From Streptomyces roseolilacinus (GTDB taxonomy: Bacteria > Actinomycetota > Actinomycetes > Streptomycetales > Streptomycetaceae): a stretch of DNA of 64,000 bases. The notes under the pieces are model-generated. The model was not told where the DNA came from, did not search any database, and saw only the letters and a program-made list of their open reading frames with translations. The DNA lies in NCBI RefSeq assembly GCF_014649335.1, contig NZ_BMSV01000004.1, positions 310,001 through 374,000 of the forward strand, read 5' to 3'. Position 1 is the stretch's first letter, and the number at the start of each line of letters is the position of its first letter. Shown piece after piece: positions 51,536 through 60,316 of the stretch. The position numbers and the translations under genes were made by a program.

Positions 51536-52897
51536 CTACAGCTGGGTGGGCTGCCGCTGGGTCAGGCCGTACGTCTCGGCTATGCCGTTCCAGAGACGTG
51601 CGGCCTGACGCTTCGCCTCGGTCGCCTCGCCGCTGGCCACGGCCGCCTGCGCGGTGCTGCCGGTGTTGCGCGCCCGGCCGTCCTTGCAGTTCTTGGGGTT
51701 CTTGACCTGCTGGGCCCAGGCCGCGTAGTGGTCGTCGGCGGTGGCGGACGCCTGCCACGCCCGGGTGAGCGACGAGGACAGCTCCGTGTGGTCCGGCAGC
51801 TTGTCGATCTCGATGCCGCGCAGCCGGTTCACCAGGTCGCGCCGCTGGCCGGCGGCCTCCCGCAGATCGGCGGCGGCCTTGTCCAGCGCCTGGCACTTCT
51901 TGATGTTCTCGACGGAGCGGATCACCGCGGCACGGCTGTCGTTGCTGTCCGCGAGCAGCTTGTCCAGCTCCTCCGCCTGCGCCTTCACCGGGTCCGGGGC
52001 CGGCTCGGACGACGTCTTCGGGGCGGGCGTCGGGGACGAGGCGGCGGCCACGCCGGCCTTGTCGCCCGTGTCGGGCGCCTCCTCGCCGCCGCTCATCAGG
52101 GCGCCCGCGCCGAGGCCGACGACGGCGCACCCGACGATCACCGCGGCGAGGAGCGGCAGCTTCGAGGAGCGGCGCCGCTCGGGCTCGTCGTAGTCGTCGT
52201 GGCCGTGCGGGTCCGCGTACGGCGGGGGCGGCTGCTGGCCGTACCCCTGGTGCGGCGGGGGCGGCTGGTGGCCGTACCCCTGGTGCGGGGCGGACGGCTC
52301 GACGCGCGGCATCTGCTGCGTGCCGCCCGCCGCGTCGTCGCGGAACAGGTTGTCGAACTCCGCCGGGGGCCCGCTGCGTCCCGGTACGGGCGCGATGTAC
52401 TGCGTGGCCTCCGCGTCCGGGTCCGGCGGCCGCTGCTGGTGCTGCTGCTGGGGTGGGTACGGCGGCTGCTGCCCCTGCGGCGGCGGGTACGCCTGCGGGT
52501 GCTGGGGCGGGTACGCCTGCGGGTACTGCTGAGGCTGCTGGTGCGGCGGCTGCTGCTGGTACTGCTGCTGCGGCGGCTGCTGGTACTGCGGGGGCTGCGG
52601 CTGCTGCTGGTACGGCGGCTGCTGGTGCTGCTGCGGCGGCTGCTGGTGCTGCGGGGGCTGATGCTGCGGCGGCTGCGCGCCGAAGCCGGTGCCCAGGAAC
52701 TGGGTCGACTCCGCCGGGTTCTCCGCCGGCGCCTGCCCCCGCTCCGGGGGCAGCGGCGCCGAGGCCGGCGGAACCGGCCGCAGGTACTGCGTGGCGGGGT
52801 CCTCACCCGGCGCGGCCTGCGGGGGCGGCGATCCCCAGGGTTGGCCAGGGGCCTGGCCCCACGACTGGCCCTCCTGGCCGTGTCCGCTCTGCGTCAC
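51536..52897 (-). CDS. Single-pass membrane protein with Pro/Gln-rich N-terminus
   Basis: The 453-aa protein has a Pro/Gln/Tyr-rich N-terminal half (1-235, long QQPP and PPQY runs encoded by CTG/CAG-like repeats at 52435-52680). One transmembrane helix (LPLLAAVIVGCAVVGLGAGALM) follows the basic ERRRSSK. An extracytoplasmic helical domain carries two cysteines (KKCQALD, PKNCKDG). Repeated TQYL/TQFL/TQYI motifs in the cytosolic part could be Ser/Thr-kinase targets. No family is recognised; it is divergent from nothing and lies between the binding lipoprotein and the NsdA-like regulator. Confidence 0.8.
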   Translation of the reverse strand: MTQSGHGQEGQSWGQAPGQPWGSPPPQAAPGEDPATQYLRPVPPASAPLPPERGQAPAENPAESTQFLGTGFGAQPPQHQPPQHQQPPQQHQQPPYQQQPQPPQYQQPPQQQYQQQPPHQQPQQYPQAYPPQHPQAYPPPQGQQPPYPPQQQHQQRPPDPDAEATQYIAPVPGRSGPPAEFDNLFRDDAAGGTQQMPRVEPSAPHQGYGHQPPPPHQGYGQQPPPPYADPHGHDDYDEPERRRSSKLPLLAAVIVGCAVVGLGAGALMSGGEEAPDTGDKAGVAAASSPTPAPKTSSEPAPDPVKAQAEELDKLLADSNDSRAAVIRSVENIKKCQALDKAAADLREAAGQRRDLVNRLRGIEIDKLPDHTELSSSLTRAWQASATADDHYAAWAQQVKNPKNCKDGRARNTGSTAQAAVASGEATEAKRQAARLWNGIAETYGLTQRQPTQL

Positions 52898-52978
52898 CGG
52901 GACTCCTACGTGTGAACCTACGGAAGCGTCGGCTCACGCTACCGGGTGTACCGCCACCCCCGCACACGGGTGCGGTCG

Positions 52979-54361
52979 TTACGCCGCCTGGGGCTCCAGC
53001 CGCGCCGCGAACTCCCGCACCGCGGGCTCGTCCCGGAACGGCTCCAGCCGCGCCTGGAGGTCCTCCAGGTACTCCGCGCCGCGCGACGACCGCAGCGTGC
53101 CCAGGAGTTCGGCCGCCCGCGCCCCGGTGTGGCAGGCCTGCTCGACCTCCCGCTGCTGCACCTGGGCCGCCGCCAGCAGGACGAGGCCGATCGCCCGCCG
53201 CCGCGCCCGCGTCGCCGGGTGGCCGTCCAGCGCCTCGGCCGCCGTCCGCGCCGCCGCCTGGGCGTGGCCCAGGTCCCGGTGGCAGTGCGCCAGTTCGTCG
53301 GCGAGGTACGCGTGGTCGAAGTGGGCGATCCACGCCGGGTCGTCGCCCGAGTCCGGGTCGGACCGGTCCAGCGCGGCGACGGCCCGGCCCGCCACGTCCT
53401 GGCAGGTGCGCGCGTCCCCGAGCAGGGCGTGGCCCCGCGCCTCGGCCGCCAGGAACATCGCCTCCGCGCGCGGGGTGACGTGCCCGCGGGAGCCCTCCTG
53501 CGCGGCGCGCGCCAGCTGGGCGATCTCCCGGGGGTTGCCGAGCTGCGCCGCCAGGTGGCTCATCGACGCGGCCAGCACGTACCCGCCGTACGCCCGGTCG
53601 CCGGCGGCCTGCGCGAGCCGCAGCGCCTGGATGTAGTACCGCTGGGCGAGCCCCGGTTGGCCCGTGTCGACCGCCATGTACCCGGCCAGCTCCGTCAACC
53701 GCGCGGTCGCGGCGAAGAGTTGCCGCCCCACCGCGTCCCGGTACGAGCCGGAGAGCATCCCCGACACGACGCTGTTCAGGTAGTGGACCACCACGGGGCG
53801 CACGTGCCCGCTGCCGAACCGGTGGTCCAGGTCGACCAGTGCCTCCGTCATCGCCCGCACGGCGCGCACGTCCGCCAGGCCGACCCGGGCGCCCGCGCTC
53901 CGGGCCACCTGGGCGTCCGGCCCGGTGATCAGCCAGTCCCGGCTGGGCTCGACGAGCGCGGAGGCCGCGACGGTCGAGCCGGAGAGGAAGTCCCGCCGGC
54001 CCACGTCGCTGCGCCACAGCTCACAGACCTGCTCGACGGCGCCCGTCACGGTCGGCGAGAACTGCAGCCCCACCCCGCTCGCCAGGTTCTTGCCGCTCGC
54101 CATCCCGATCTCGTCGATCGTGACCGTCCGCCCCAGCTTGCGGCCCAGCGCCTCGGCGATGATGCCCGGGGCCCGGCCCCGCGGCTGCTGCCCGCGCAGC
54201 CAGCGCGCCACCGACGTCTTGTCGTACCGCAGGTCGAGCCCGCGCTCCGAGCCGACCATGTTGACGCGACGGGCGAGCCCGGCGTTGGAGCACCCTGCCT
54301 CCTGAATGAGAGCCTGCAGCCGTTCGTTCGGCTGACGGGCGACGAGCGGCCTCGCTGCCAT
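52979..54361 (-). CDS. XRE/TPR regulator, NsdA-like
   Basis: The 460-aa protein starts with a helix-turn-helix-like part (NERLQALIQEAGCSNAGLARRVNMVG, then RYDKTSVARWLRGQQPRG). A long TPR-like helical region (about 180-440) follows. The layout and sequence resemble NsdA of S. coelicolor, a repressor of sporulation and antibiotic genes, though many paralogues exist. ATG 54361 is preceded by an AT-richer 311-bp gap. Binding targets are unknown. Confidence 0.78.
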   Translation of the reverse strand: MAARPLVARQPNERLQALIQEAGCSNAGLARRVNMVGSERGLDLRYDKTSVARWLRGQQPRGRAPGIIAEALGRKLGRTVTIDEIGMASGKNLASGVGLQFSPTVTGAVEQVCELWRSDVGRRDFLSGSTVAASALVEPSRDWLITGPDAQVARSAGARVGLADVRAVRAMTEALVDLDHRFGSGHVRPVVVHYLNSVVSGMLSGSYRDAVGRQLFAATARLTELAGYMAVDTGQPGLAQRYYIQALRLAQAAGDRAYGGYVLAASMSHLAAQLGNPREIAQLARAAQEGSRGHVTPRAEAMFLAAEARGHALLGDARTCQDVAGRAVAALDRSDPDSGDDPAWIAHFDHAYLADELAHCHRDLGHAQAAARTAAEALDGHPATRARRRAIGLVLLAAAQVQQREVEQACHTGARAAELLGTLRSSRGAEYLEDLQARLEPFRDEPAVREFAARLEPQAA

Positions 54362-54672
54362 GACTACCCCCTGTCGTGCCGGTGGCGATCAGTCGCCCCG
54401 ATCACTGCCCAGCTGATGTCCGGAGAATGCAGAACCTGGCGCTGTCATACCAAATCACCGGCAATCGCCGCGTTGTTCAGTGATTGCCCGGGGAATACCG
54501 CAATGGCCCCCATTGATGCCCTTGAGGCCGCTCCCCCCGACCCTGCCTACCCGCCCGTGGCTTCCGCCGCCCGTGCGCGCCCCCGGACGTGCACCCATGC
54601 GCCCCGCGTGCCGAACCGATGCACCACCGCGTTCACTTCTGCGCCCCGTAACCACCCGTGGGGAGGACAGTT
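54362..54672. promoter_or_regulatory. Divergent promoter region (NsdA-like / prim-pol genes)
   Basis: 311 bp with AT-richer section 54400-54520. Short inverted repeats such as ATCAC (54455) with GTGAT (54479) occur, but no consensus site that I can name. Confidence 0.3.
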
Positions 54673-55353
54673 GTGCTGGTCGTGGAAGAGACCATGGGAG
54701 TCACGGAGGCCGCACCCATCCCCCGGCAGCACGGGGAACCGCTGCTGGACAGCGCCGTGCGGTACGCGGAGGAGCGGCACTGGGACGTGTTCCCCGGCAC
54801 GTGGCTGGAGGCGGTCGACGGCCGGGAACACTGCTCGTGCGGGGACGCGGCCTGCGCGTCGCCGGGGGCGCACCCGTTTCGCGAGGACTGGGCGGCCCAG
54901 GCCACCGGCAGCCCCGCGGCGGCGCGCCGCCTGTGGGGCAAGCACCCCCGGGCGTCGGTCCTGCTGCCGACGGGCCGTACGTTCGACGCGCTGGACGTGC
55001 CGGAGTCGGCCGGCTTCCTGGCGCTGGCGCGCATGGAGCGGATGGACCTGGCGCTCGGCCCGGTGGCCTGCGGGCCGGACCGGCGGATGGTGTTCTTCGT
55101 GCTGCCCGGGGCCGCCGCGAAGGTCGCGGGCCTGGTCCGCAGGCTGGGCTGGTCGCCGTCGGGCATCGACCTGGTCGCGAAGGGCGAGGGCGGGTACGTG
55201 GCGGCGCCGCCGACGCGGGTCGGCGGGCAGGGCGCGGTGCAGTGGGTGCGCCGCCCGACCCACGCCAACCGGTGGCTGCCGGACGCGGAGGAGCTGATCA
55301 GCCCGCTGGCGTACGCGTGCGGCCGGGACGCGGCGGCGGCGAGGGGCCGCTGA
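54673..55353 (+). CDS. Bifunctional primase/polymerase N-terminal domain protein
   Basis: The 226-aa protein resembles the archaeo-eukaryotic primase (prim-pol) N-terminal domain: LDSAVRYAEERHWDVFPGTW, a Cys-rich CSCGDAACASPGAHPF insert and a VLLPTGRTFDALDVP segment. No helicase or other replication domain follows, so it is an orphan module. In Streptomyces such chromosomal single-domain copies are common and their job is unclear. GTG 54673 is chosen because GGGAGG lies 6 bp upstream. Confidence 0.82.
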   Translation: MLVVEETMGVTEAAPIPRQHGEPLLDSAVRYAEERHWDVFPGTWLEAVDGREHCSCGDAACASPGAHPFREDWAAQATGSPAAARRLWGKHPRASVLLPTGRTFDALDVPESAGFLALARMERMDLALGPVACGPDRRMVFFVLPGAAAKVAGLVRRLGWSPSGIDLVAKGEGGYVAAPPTRVGGQGAVQWVRRPTHANRWLPDAEELISPLAYACGRDAAAARGR

Positions 55354-55479
55354 CGCCTCCCCTCCCCCTTTCCGGCAACGTCGGCCCGCGGAGACTGCCG
55401 GAACCGGCACCTGCGCTTCTGCCTGCGGGTTCCTAGGCTGTTCTCGTACAAGTGACCGACGGGGCAGCGAGAGGCGGCA

Positions 55480-56304
55480 GTGACCATGCCGGAGCAGGGC
55501 AGGGAAGTCGACGCGGTGGGCGGGACGCCGGAGGCGGCGCCGCCCGCCGTGCGCGTGGAGGGGCTGGGGAAGCGCTTCGGCGAGCAGGTCGCGGTCGCCG
55601 GGGTGGACCTGGTCCTGCCCGCGGGCCGGTTCGTCGGCCTGGTCGGCCCGAACGGCGCGGGCAAGACGACGACCCTGTCGATGGTGACCGGACTGCTCCG
55701 CCCCGACCAGGGGCGCGTCGAGGTCGCCGGGCACGACGTGTGGCGCGACCCGGCCGCGGTGAAGGCCCGCATCGGCGTGCTGCCGGAGGGACTGCGGCTG
55801 TTCGAACGGCTGTCGGGACGCGAACTCCTCGCGTACACCGGCCGGTTGCGGGGGCTGCCGGGCGCCGAGGTCGACAAGCGGGCGACGCAGCTGCTCGACG
55901 TCCTGGACCTGGCGGGCTCCCAGCACAAGCTGGTCATCGACTACTCGACCGGCATGCGCAAGAAGATCGGCCTCGCGGCGGCGCTGCTGCACAACCCCGA
56001 GGTGCTCTTCCTCGACGAGCCGTTCGAGGGCGTCGACCCGGTGTCGGCGCAGACGATCCGGGGCGTGCTGGAGCGGTACACGGCGTCCGGGGCGACGGTG
56101 GTGTTCTCCAGCCACGTGATGGAGCTGGTGGAGTCCCTGTGCGACTGGGTCGCGGTGATGGCCGCGGGGCGGATCCGCGCGCACGGCCCGCTGGCGGAGG
56201 TCCGCGGTGACGCGCCGACGCTCCAGCGGGCGTTCCTGGAACTGGTCGGCGCGCAGGGGCGCGACGCGGGCGAGTCCCTGGACTGGCTGGGGGGTGCCCG
56301 GTGA
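55480..56304 (+). CDS. ABC transporter ATP-binding protein
   Basis: The 274-aa ATPase has Walker [11 protein letters not shown], signature STGMRKKIGLAAALL and Walker B VLFLDEPFEGVDP, followed by SHVMELVESLCD. GTG 55480 has a GAGAGGCGG leader. Its stop overlaps the GTG start of the permease gene (GTGA), making a two-gene exporter operon. Substrate unknown. Confidence 0.95.
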   Translation: MTMPEQGREVDAVGGTPEAAPPAVRVEGLGKRFGEQVAVAGVDLVLPAGRFVGLVGPNGAGKTTTLSMVTGLLRPDQGRVEVAGHDVWRDPAAVKARIGVLPEGLRLFERLSGRELLAYTGRLRGLPGAEVDKRATQLLDVLDLAGSQHKLVIDYSTGMRKKIGLAAALLHNPEVLFLDEPFEGVDPVSAQTIRGVLERYTASGATVVFSSHVMELVESLCDWVAVMAAGRIRAHGPLAEVRGDAPTLQRAFLELVGAQGRDAGESLDWLGGAR

Positions 56305-57962
56305 CGTACGGGTCCGGTACGACGGGCGCCCCCGGCACGGGCACGGCGGGAGCTGCGGGTGCGGGGGCGGCGGGTACGGGGGCGCTGACGTCCGTCTTCG
56401 TGCGGATCAAGCTGTCGCTGCTGCGCAACGGGCTGCGGCAGTCCTCGGGCCGTACCGCCGTCTTCGTCGTGTCGATCGTCTTCGCCCTGCTGTTCGCGGC
56501 CGGCCAGCTGCTCGGCATGCTGCTGCTGCGGGGGCACGCGCAGGCGGCCACCCTGGCGGTGCTGCTGACCGCGGTGACGGCGCTCGGCTGGGCGGTGATG
56601 CCGCTGTTCTTCCCCAGCGGTGACGAGACGCTGGACCCGACGCGCCTGGTGATGCTGCCGCTGCGGGCGGGGCCGCTGGTGTGGGCGCTGCTGGTGGCGT
56701 CGCTGGTGGGCATCGGCCCGCTGTTCACCCTGTGCCTGGCGGTGGGTGCGGGGATCTCCGTGGCGCACGGGGCGTTCGCGGTGGCCGTGGCGGTGTTCGC
56801 GGTGCCTCTGGTGCTGCTGGTGTGCCTGGCGCTGGCCCGTGCGGTCGCGGCGGCGAACATCCGGCTGCTGACGTCCCGCAAGGGCCGGGACCTGGCGCTG
56901 CTGAGCGGCCTGGTCGTGGCGATCGGCATCCAGGTCGTGAACTTCGGCGCGCAGCGGCTCGGCCAGGCGGGCGGGCTCGCCCGGCTGGAGCCCGCCGCGG
57001 ACGTCGCCCGGTGGGTGCCGCCCGCCTCGGCGGTCGGCGCGGTCGACTCGGCGAGCCGCGGCGCGTACGGGGCGGCCGTGGCGCAGCTGCTGCTGTCGGT
57101 GGTGGCGCTGGCGGCGCTGCTGTACTGGTGGCAGCGGAGCCTGACGAAGCTGATGACGGCGCCGGACGGTTCGACGGTCGCGGCGGCGGGCACGGACACG
57201 GGCCGGGGCGGCTCCGGTGCCGGCTGGGCGCGGCTGCTGCCGGAGGGGCGCACGGGCGCGGTGGTGCAGCGGGCGCTGCGCTACGCGTGGCGGGACCCGA
57301 AGGCCAAGTCCGGCTGGGTGACGGCGCTCGCGCTGGGCCTGATCGTCCCGGTGTTCAACGCCCTGCAGGGGCACGGCTCGGTGTACTGGGCGTGCTTCGC
57401 GGCGGGGCTGCTGGGGACGCTGATGTACAACCAGTTCGGCCAGGACACCTCGGCGTTCTGGATCGTCGCGATGACCGTGTCGTCGAAGCGGGACGCGTAC
57501 GTGGAGCTGCGGGCGCGGGCGGTGGCGCTGCTGCTGGTGACGCTGCCGTACGCGACGCTGGTGACGGTGGTGACCGTCGCGGTCCTCGGCGACTGGGGGG
57601 TCCTGGCGGAGGGCCTGGGCCTCTCGTACGGGCTGCTGGGCGCGATGCTGGGGGTGGGCGCCTGGGCGTCGGCGTTCTTCCCGTACTCGATCCCGCAGGA
57701 CAGCGCGTACAAGAACGCGGCGCCCGGGCAGGGCGGGCTGGCCTGGGCGTCGATGATGGGCGGGATGCTGCTGGCCGCGGTGCTGTGCGGCCCGCTGATC
57801 GCGGTGGCGGTGTGGACGCACGTGGCGTCCGCCGAACCGTGGGTGCTGCTGCCGCTGGGCGCGGTGTGGGGGGCGCTGCTGACGTGGGGCGGCCTGCACC
57901 TGGCGGCGGGCCGCACCGCCCGGAGGCTCCCGGAGATCCTGACGGCCGTGAGCAAGGCCTAG
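56301..57962 (+). CDS. ABC exporter membrane protein (about 12 TM)
   Basis: The 553-aa protein begins with a Gly/Ala-rich soluble stretch. Many hydrophobic helices follow, with a cytosolic loop (about 285-330) ending RYAWRDPKAKSGWVT. It is the membrane partner of the overlapping ATPase gene. The general type is the large ABC-2-like permease of Actinobacteria; the transported compound cannot be inferred. Two strong stems follow the stop codon. Confidence 0.88.
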   Translation: MTYGSGTTGAPGTGTAGAAGAGAAGTGALTSVFVRIKLSLLRNGLRQSSGRTAVFVVSIVFALLFAAGQLLGMLLLRGHAQAATLAVLLTAVTALGWAVMPLFFPSGDETLDPTRLVMLPLRAGPLVWALLVASLVGIGPLFTLCLAVGAGISVAHGAFAVAVAVFAVPLVLLVCLALARAVAAANIRLLTSRKGRDLALLSGLVVAIGIQVVNFGAQRLGQAGGLARLEPAADVARWVPPASAVGAVDSASRGAYGAAVAQLLLSVVALAALLYWWQRSLTKLMTAPDGSTVAAAGTDTGRGGSGAGWARLLPEGRTGAVVQRALRYAWRDPKAKSGWVTALALGLIVPVFNALQGHGSVYWACFAAGLLGTLMYNQFGQDTSAFWIVAMTVSSKRDAYVELRARAVALLLVTLPYATLVTVVTVAVLGDWGVLAEGLGLSYGLLGAMLGVGAWASAFFPYSIPQDSAYKNAAPGQGGLAWASMMGGMLLAAVLCGPLIAVAVWTHVASAEPWVLLPLGAVWGALLTWGGLHLAAGRTARRLPEILTAVSKA

Positions 57963-58073
57963 CGGCGGACAGGCCGGCCCCGCCCGCAGCCGGCCCGTCC
58001 GCCGCCGGTCCCGGGGCCGGCCCCGCCCGCCGCCGGTCCCGGTGCCGCCGGGAGGGGCCGGCGGGCGGGGCCG
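57962..58073. terminator. Tandem terminators between ABC operon and hydrolase gene
   Basis: Stem one: 57962-57978 / 57989-58005, 17 bp, one mismatch. Stem two: 58018-58032 / 58059-58073, 15 bp perfect. They separate convergent genes. Confidence 0.7.
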
Positions 58074-58113
58074 CGGCCTCCGCGCCGCGCCGGCCCCGCG
58101 GGCCCCGGGCCGG

Positions 58114-58977
58114 CTAGGTGGTCGCGGCGAGGAAGGGCCAGAGGGTTTCGCGCCAGCTTTCCGGCTGGTCGTAGTGGAGGTAGTGGCCCGCGTCGGGCAC
58201 CTCGGCGTACTGGCCCCGCGGCAGGACGCGAACCATCTCCTGCGCCTCCGCGCGGCCCAGCTCGCCGTCGAGGCCGCGCACCACCAGCGTCGGGCAGCGG
58301 ACCTGGGCCAGCGTGTCCCAGTGCGCGTCGTGCACCCAGGTCGAGCGGGCCTCGAGCATCTGGTGCGGCGAGAACACGGGCCGCCACCCGTCGGGCGACT
58401 CGCACATCACCTCCGCGAAGAACGCGCCCCGCGCGGGGTTCGGCCGCTCGACCCAGGGGTCGTCCTCCCCGAACCACTTCCGCACGTCGGCCAGCGTCGC
58501 GAAGGGCACCGGCCAGCTGCGGAACCACTCCTCCCACTCCCGCTGCGACGCCGCGCCCAGCGCGGAGGCCCGCATGTCGCCGATGACCAGGGCGTTGACC
58601 AGCTCCGGCCGCTCGGCGGCGAGCTGCCAGGCCGTCAGGGCGCCCATGGAGTGGCCGATGAGGGTGACCGGCGCGAGCCCCAGCTGCTCGATCGCGGCGG
58701 CCGCGTCCGCCACGTACGCCTCGCGCGTGTAGGGCCCGGCGGCCGGTTTGCCGCTGTGGCCGTGCCCGCGCTGGTCCAGGGCGACAGCCCGGTACCGGTC
58801 GGACAGCCAGCGCGCCGTGTCCGCCCAGTGGGCGGCGCGGCCCATCAGGCCGTGCAGGAGCAGCACGCCCCCCGCGGACTCGCTTCCGTCGGCGCCCGGT
58901 CCCTTGGGCGGATCGGCGAACTCCCAGGCGGCGAGACGCACGCCGTCGGCTCCGGCCAGATCGATGCGTCGCACCAT
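58114..58977 (-). CDS. Alpha/beta hydrolase
   Basis: The 287-aa protein shows the alpha/beta-hydrolase pattern: LLLHGLMGRAAHW (oxyanion), LDQRGHGHS, nucleophile elbow GHSMG, and catalytic His in GHYLHYDQPE. It could be an esterase, lipase or C-C hydrolase; no specific substrate is evident. I start at ATG 58977 (MVRRIDL) with GGGGGTG upstream; ATG 58998 lacks a site. A LexA-like palindrome lies about 50 bp upstream. Confidence 0.88.
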   Translation of the reverse strand: MVRRIDLAGADGVRLAAWEFADPPKGPGADGSESAGGVLLLHGLMGRAAHWADTARWLSDRYRAVALDQRGHGHSGKPAAGPYTREAYVADAAAAIEQLGLAPVTLIGHSMGALTAWQLAAERPELVNALVIGDMRASALGAASQREWEEWFRSWPVPFATLADVRKWFGEDDPWVERPNPARGAFFAEVMCESPDGWRPVFSPHQMLEARSTWVHDAHWDTLAQVRCPTLVVRGLDGELGRAEAQEMVRVLPRGQYAEVPDAGHYLHYDQPESWRETLWPFLAATT

Positions 58978-59025
58978 GAGCCCTGGCACCCCCTTCATGT
59001 CGCGTCGGACAACCCGCTCAGAGTA

Positions 59026-59041
59026 TCGAACTTATATTCGA
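59026..59041. promoter_or_regulatory. LexA/SOS-box-like palindrome upstream of the hydrolase gene
   Basis: TCGAACTTATATTCGA resembles the actinobacterial SOS box TCGAACATATGTTCGA, with the outer TCGAA/TTCGA intact and two deviations from the CGAACRNRYGTTYG consensus inside. It is 49 bp upstream of the hydrolase ATG, a fitting operator position. Confidence 0.4.
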
Positions 59042-59131
59042 AAACCGGGGCGTGGGCGGCAACATCGCTCGTTCGAGTGACCCCCCTCAAGGATTGACGG
59101 GCGTCGCCGAGGGGAGATCTTCAGCGGGAGG

Positions 59132-59235
59132 CGGACCACTCGGGGAAAAAGGTCCGACGGGATTGACCCTGAGAGCTCGGGGCTCCGGGTCAGCACAGGG
59201 GAGGCCGGGTCCCGGTGCCGCAAGGCACCGGGACC
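59132..59235 (+). ncRNA. Candidate structured RNA with three consecutive hairpins
   Basis: In the 475-bp gap 58978-59452 three stems follow each other: CGGACC 59132-59137 / 59151-59156 with a G/A-rich 13-nt loop; TGACCC 59164-59169 / 59187-59192 with an inner GAGC/GCTC; and a perfect 12-bp stem 59208-59219 / 59224-59235 with GCAA tetraloop followed by TTCCT. The last reads as a plus-strand terminator, although both neighbouring genes are on the minus strand. It may be a small RNA. It matches no riboswitch class that I know. Confidence 0.4.
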
Positions 59236-59396
59236 TTCCTCGTGTGTGGACGCGCGCCTCGGTGCGGACGGCGGACGACGCATCGCGCGACTCCCTCCCC
59301 AGGGCAGGTCCCGGCCTGAAGCCCAGACTGGCACGCGCGAAGCCGCACCGCTGCCGTTCCGCGCGAAAGCACTCCGTACGGTACGGGCGCCGGGCG

Positions 59397-59419
59397 CCGG
59401 ACGGAACGGCGCCGTCCGG
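59397..59419 (-). terminator. Terminator after dtxR
   Basis: CCGGACGG (59397-59404) with CCGTCCGG (59412-59419), loop 7 nt, 34 bp past the dtxR stop codon. Confidence 0.5.
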
Positions 59420-59452
59420 GCGGCCGGCGGGGCGGGGAGGGGCGGGTGGCCC

Positions 59453-60145
59453 TCAGCGCTTGGCGACGAAGACGTGCGACGCCACGTCGGCGTCCAGCTC
59501 GGCGGCCTCGCCGCTGCTGCCGACCAGCACGCCGCCGGGCGACTCGGTCACGCTCACCACGGAGCCGGGCTGCACACCGGCGCGCCGCAGCGTGTACATC
59601 AGCTGGGCGTCGGTCTGGATGGGCTCGCCAATCCGGCGCACCACCACGGTCTTGCCCTCCGCGCCCGCGTCCAGCTCGGACAGGGACACCATGTTGTCGT
59701 CGAGGAACGGGTCGGCCTCCGCCTGCTCGCCCAGCTCCTCCAGGCCCGGGATCGGGTTCCCGTACGGCGACTCCGTCGGGTGGCGCAGCAGCTCCAGGAC
59801 GCGCCGCTCGACGGCCTCGCTCATCACGTGCTCCCAGCGGCACGCCTCGGCGTGGACCTGCTCCCACTCCAGGCCGATCACGTCCACGAGGAGGCACTCC
59901 GCGAGCCGGTGCTTGCGCATCACGCGCGTGGCCAGCCGGCGGCCCTCCTCGGTCAGCTCCAGGTGGCGGTCGCCGGCGACGGTCACCAGCCCGTCACGCT
60001 CCATCCGGGCGACCGTCTGGCTGACCGTGGGACCGCTCTGGTCGAGCCGTTCCGCGATACGGGCGCGCATGGGCACCACGCCTTCCTCTTCCAGCTCGAG
60101 GATGGTGCGGAGATACATCTCCGTGGTGTCGATCAGTCCGGACAT
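59453..60145 (-). CDS. DtxR/IdeR-family iron-dependent repressor
   Basis: The 230-aa protein is a full DtxR: winged helix (VPMRARIAERLDQSGPTVSQTVARMERDGLV), dimerisation/metal domain and a C-terminal SH3-like domain. All primary and ancillary metal ligands stand at the numbering of corynebacterial DtxR: Met10, His79, Glu83, His98, Cys102, Glu105, His106. It should repress iron-uptake genes when Fe(II) is bound. ATG 60145 follows GAGGGGC. It is divergent from an SIS-domain gene, as I recall for SCO4394/SCO4393 of S. coelicolor. Confidence 0.95.
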   Translation of the reverse strand: MSGLIDTTEMYLRTILELEEEGVVPMRARIAERLDQSGPTVSQTVARMERDGLVTVAGDRHLELTEEGRRLATRVMRKHRLAECLLVDVIGLEWEQVHAEACRWEHVMSEAVERRVLELLRHPTESPYGNPIPGLEELGEQAEADPFLDDNMVSLSELDAGAEGKTVVVRRIGEPIQTDAQLMYTLRRAGVQPGSVVSVTESPGGVLVGSSGEAAELDADVASHVFVAKR

Positions 60146-60316
60146 ACGTGCCCCTCGATGCGTGACTTCCAGTGTGCGCGGCCCTGGCTCAATTGTTGCG
60201 CATCCCCGGGGCCCCCGTGCCGCCCCGGACAGGGCCATGGCCGAACGCCGTATTGACAGGCGAAAGGTCCAGACCGCACGGTGATCCGCGACACAGACGA
60301 GAGGAAGGCCGTGCCG

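Noticed and set aside
52435..52680. Trinucleotide-like repeat as a possible CRISPR or minisatellite
   Set aside because: It is the in-frame Gln/Pro-rich coding region of the single-pass membrane protein, with no spacers or regular units.
59071..59160. Possible 6C RNA, SAM, TPP (CTGAGA motif) or c-di-AMP riboswitch
   Set aside because: Only short fragments match (a C6 run, CTGAGA). The other conserved elements of each class are missing, so I list only an unclassified structure.
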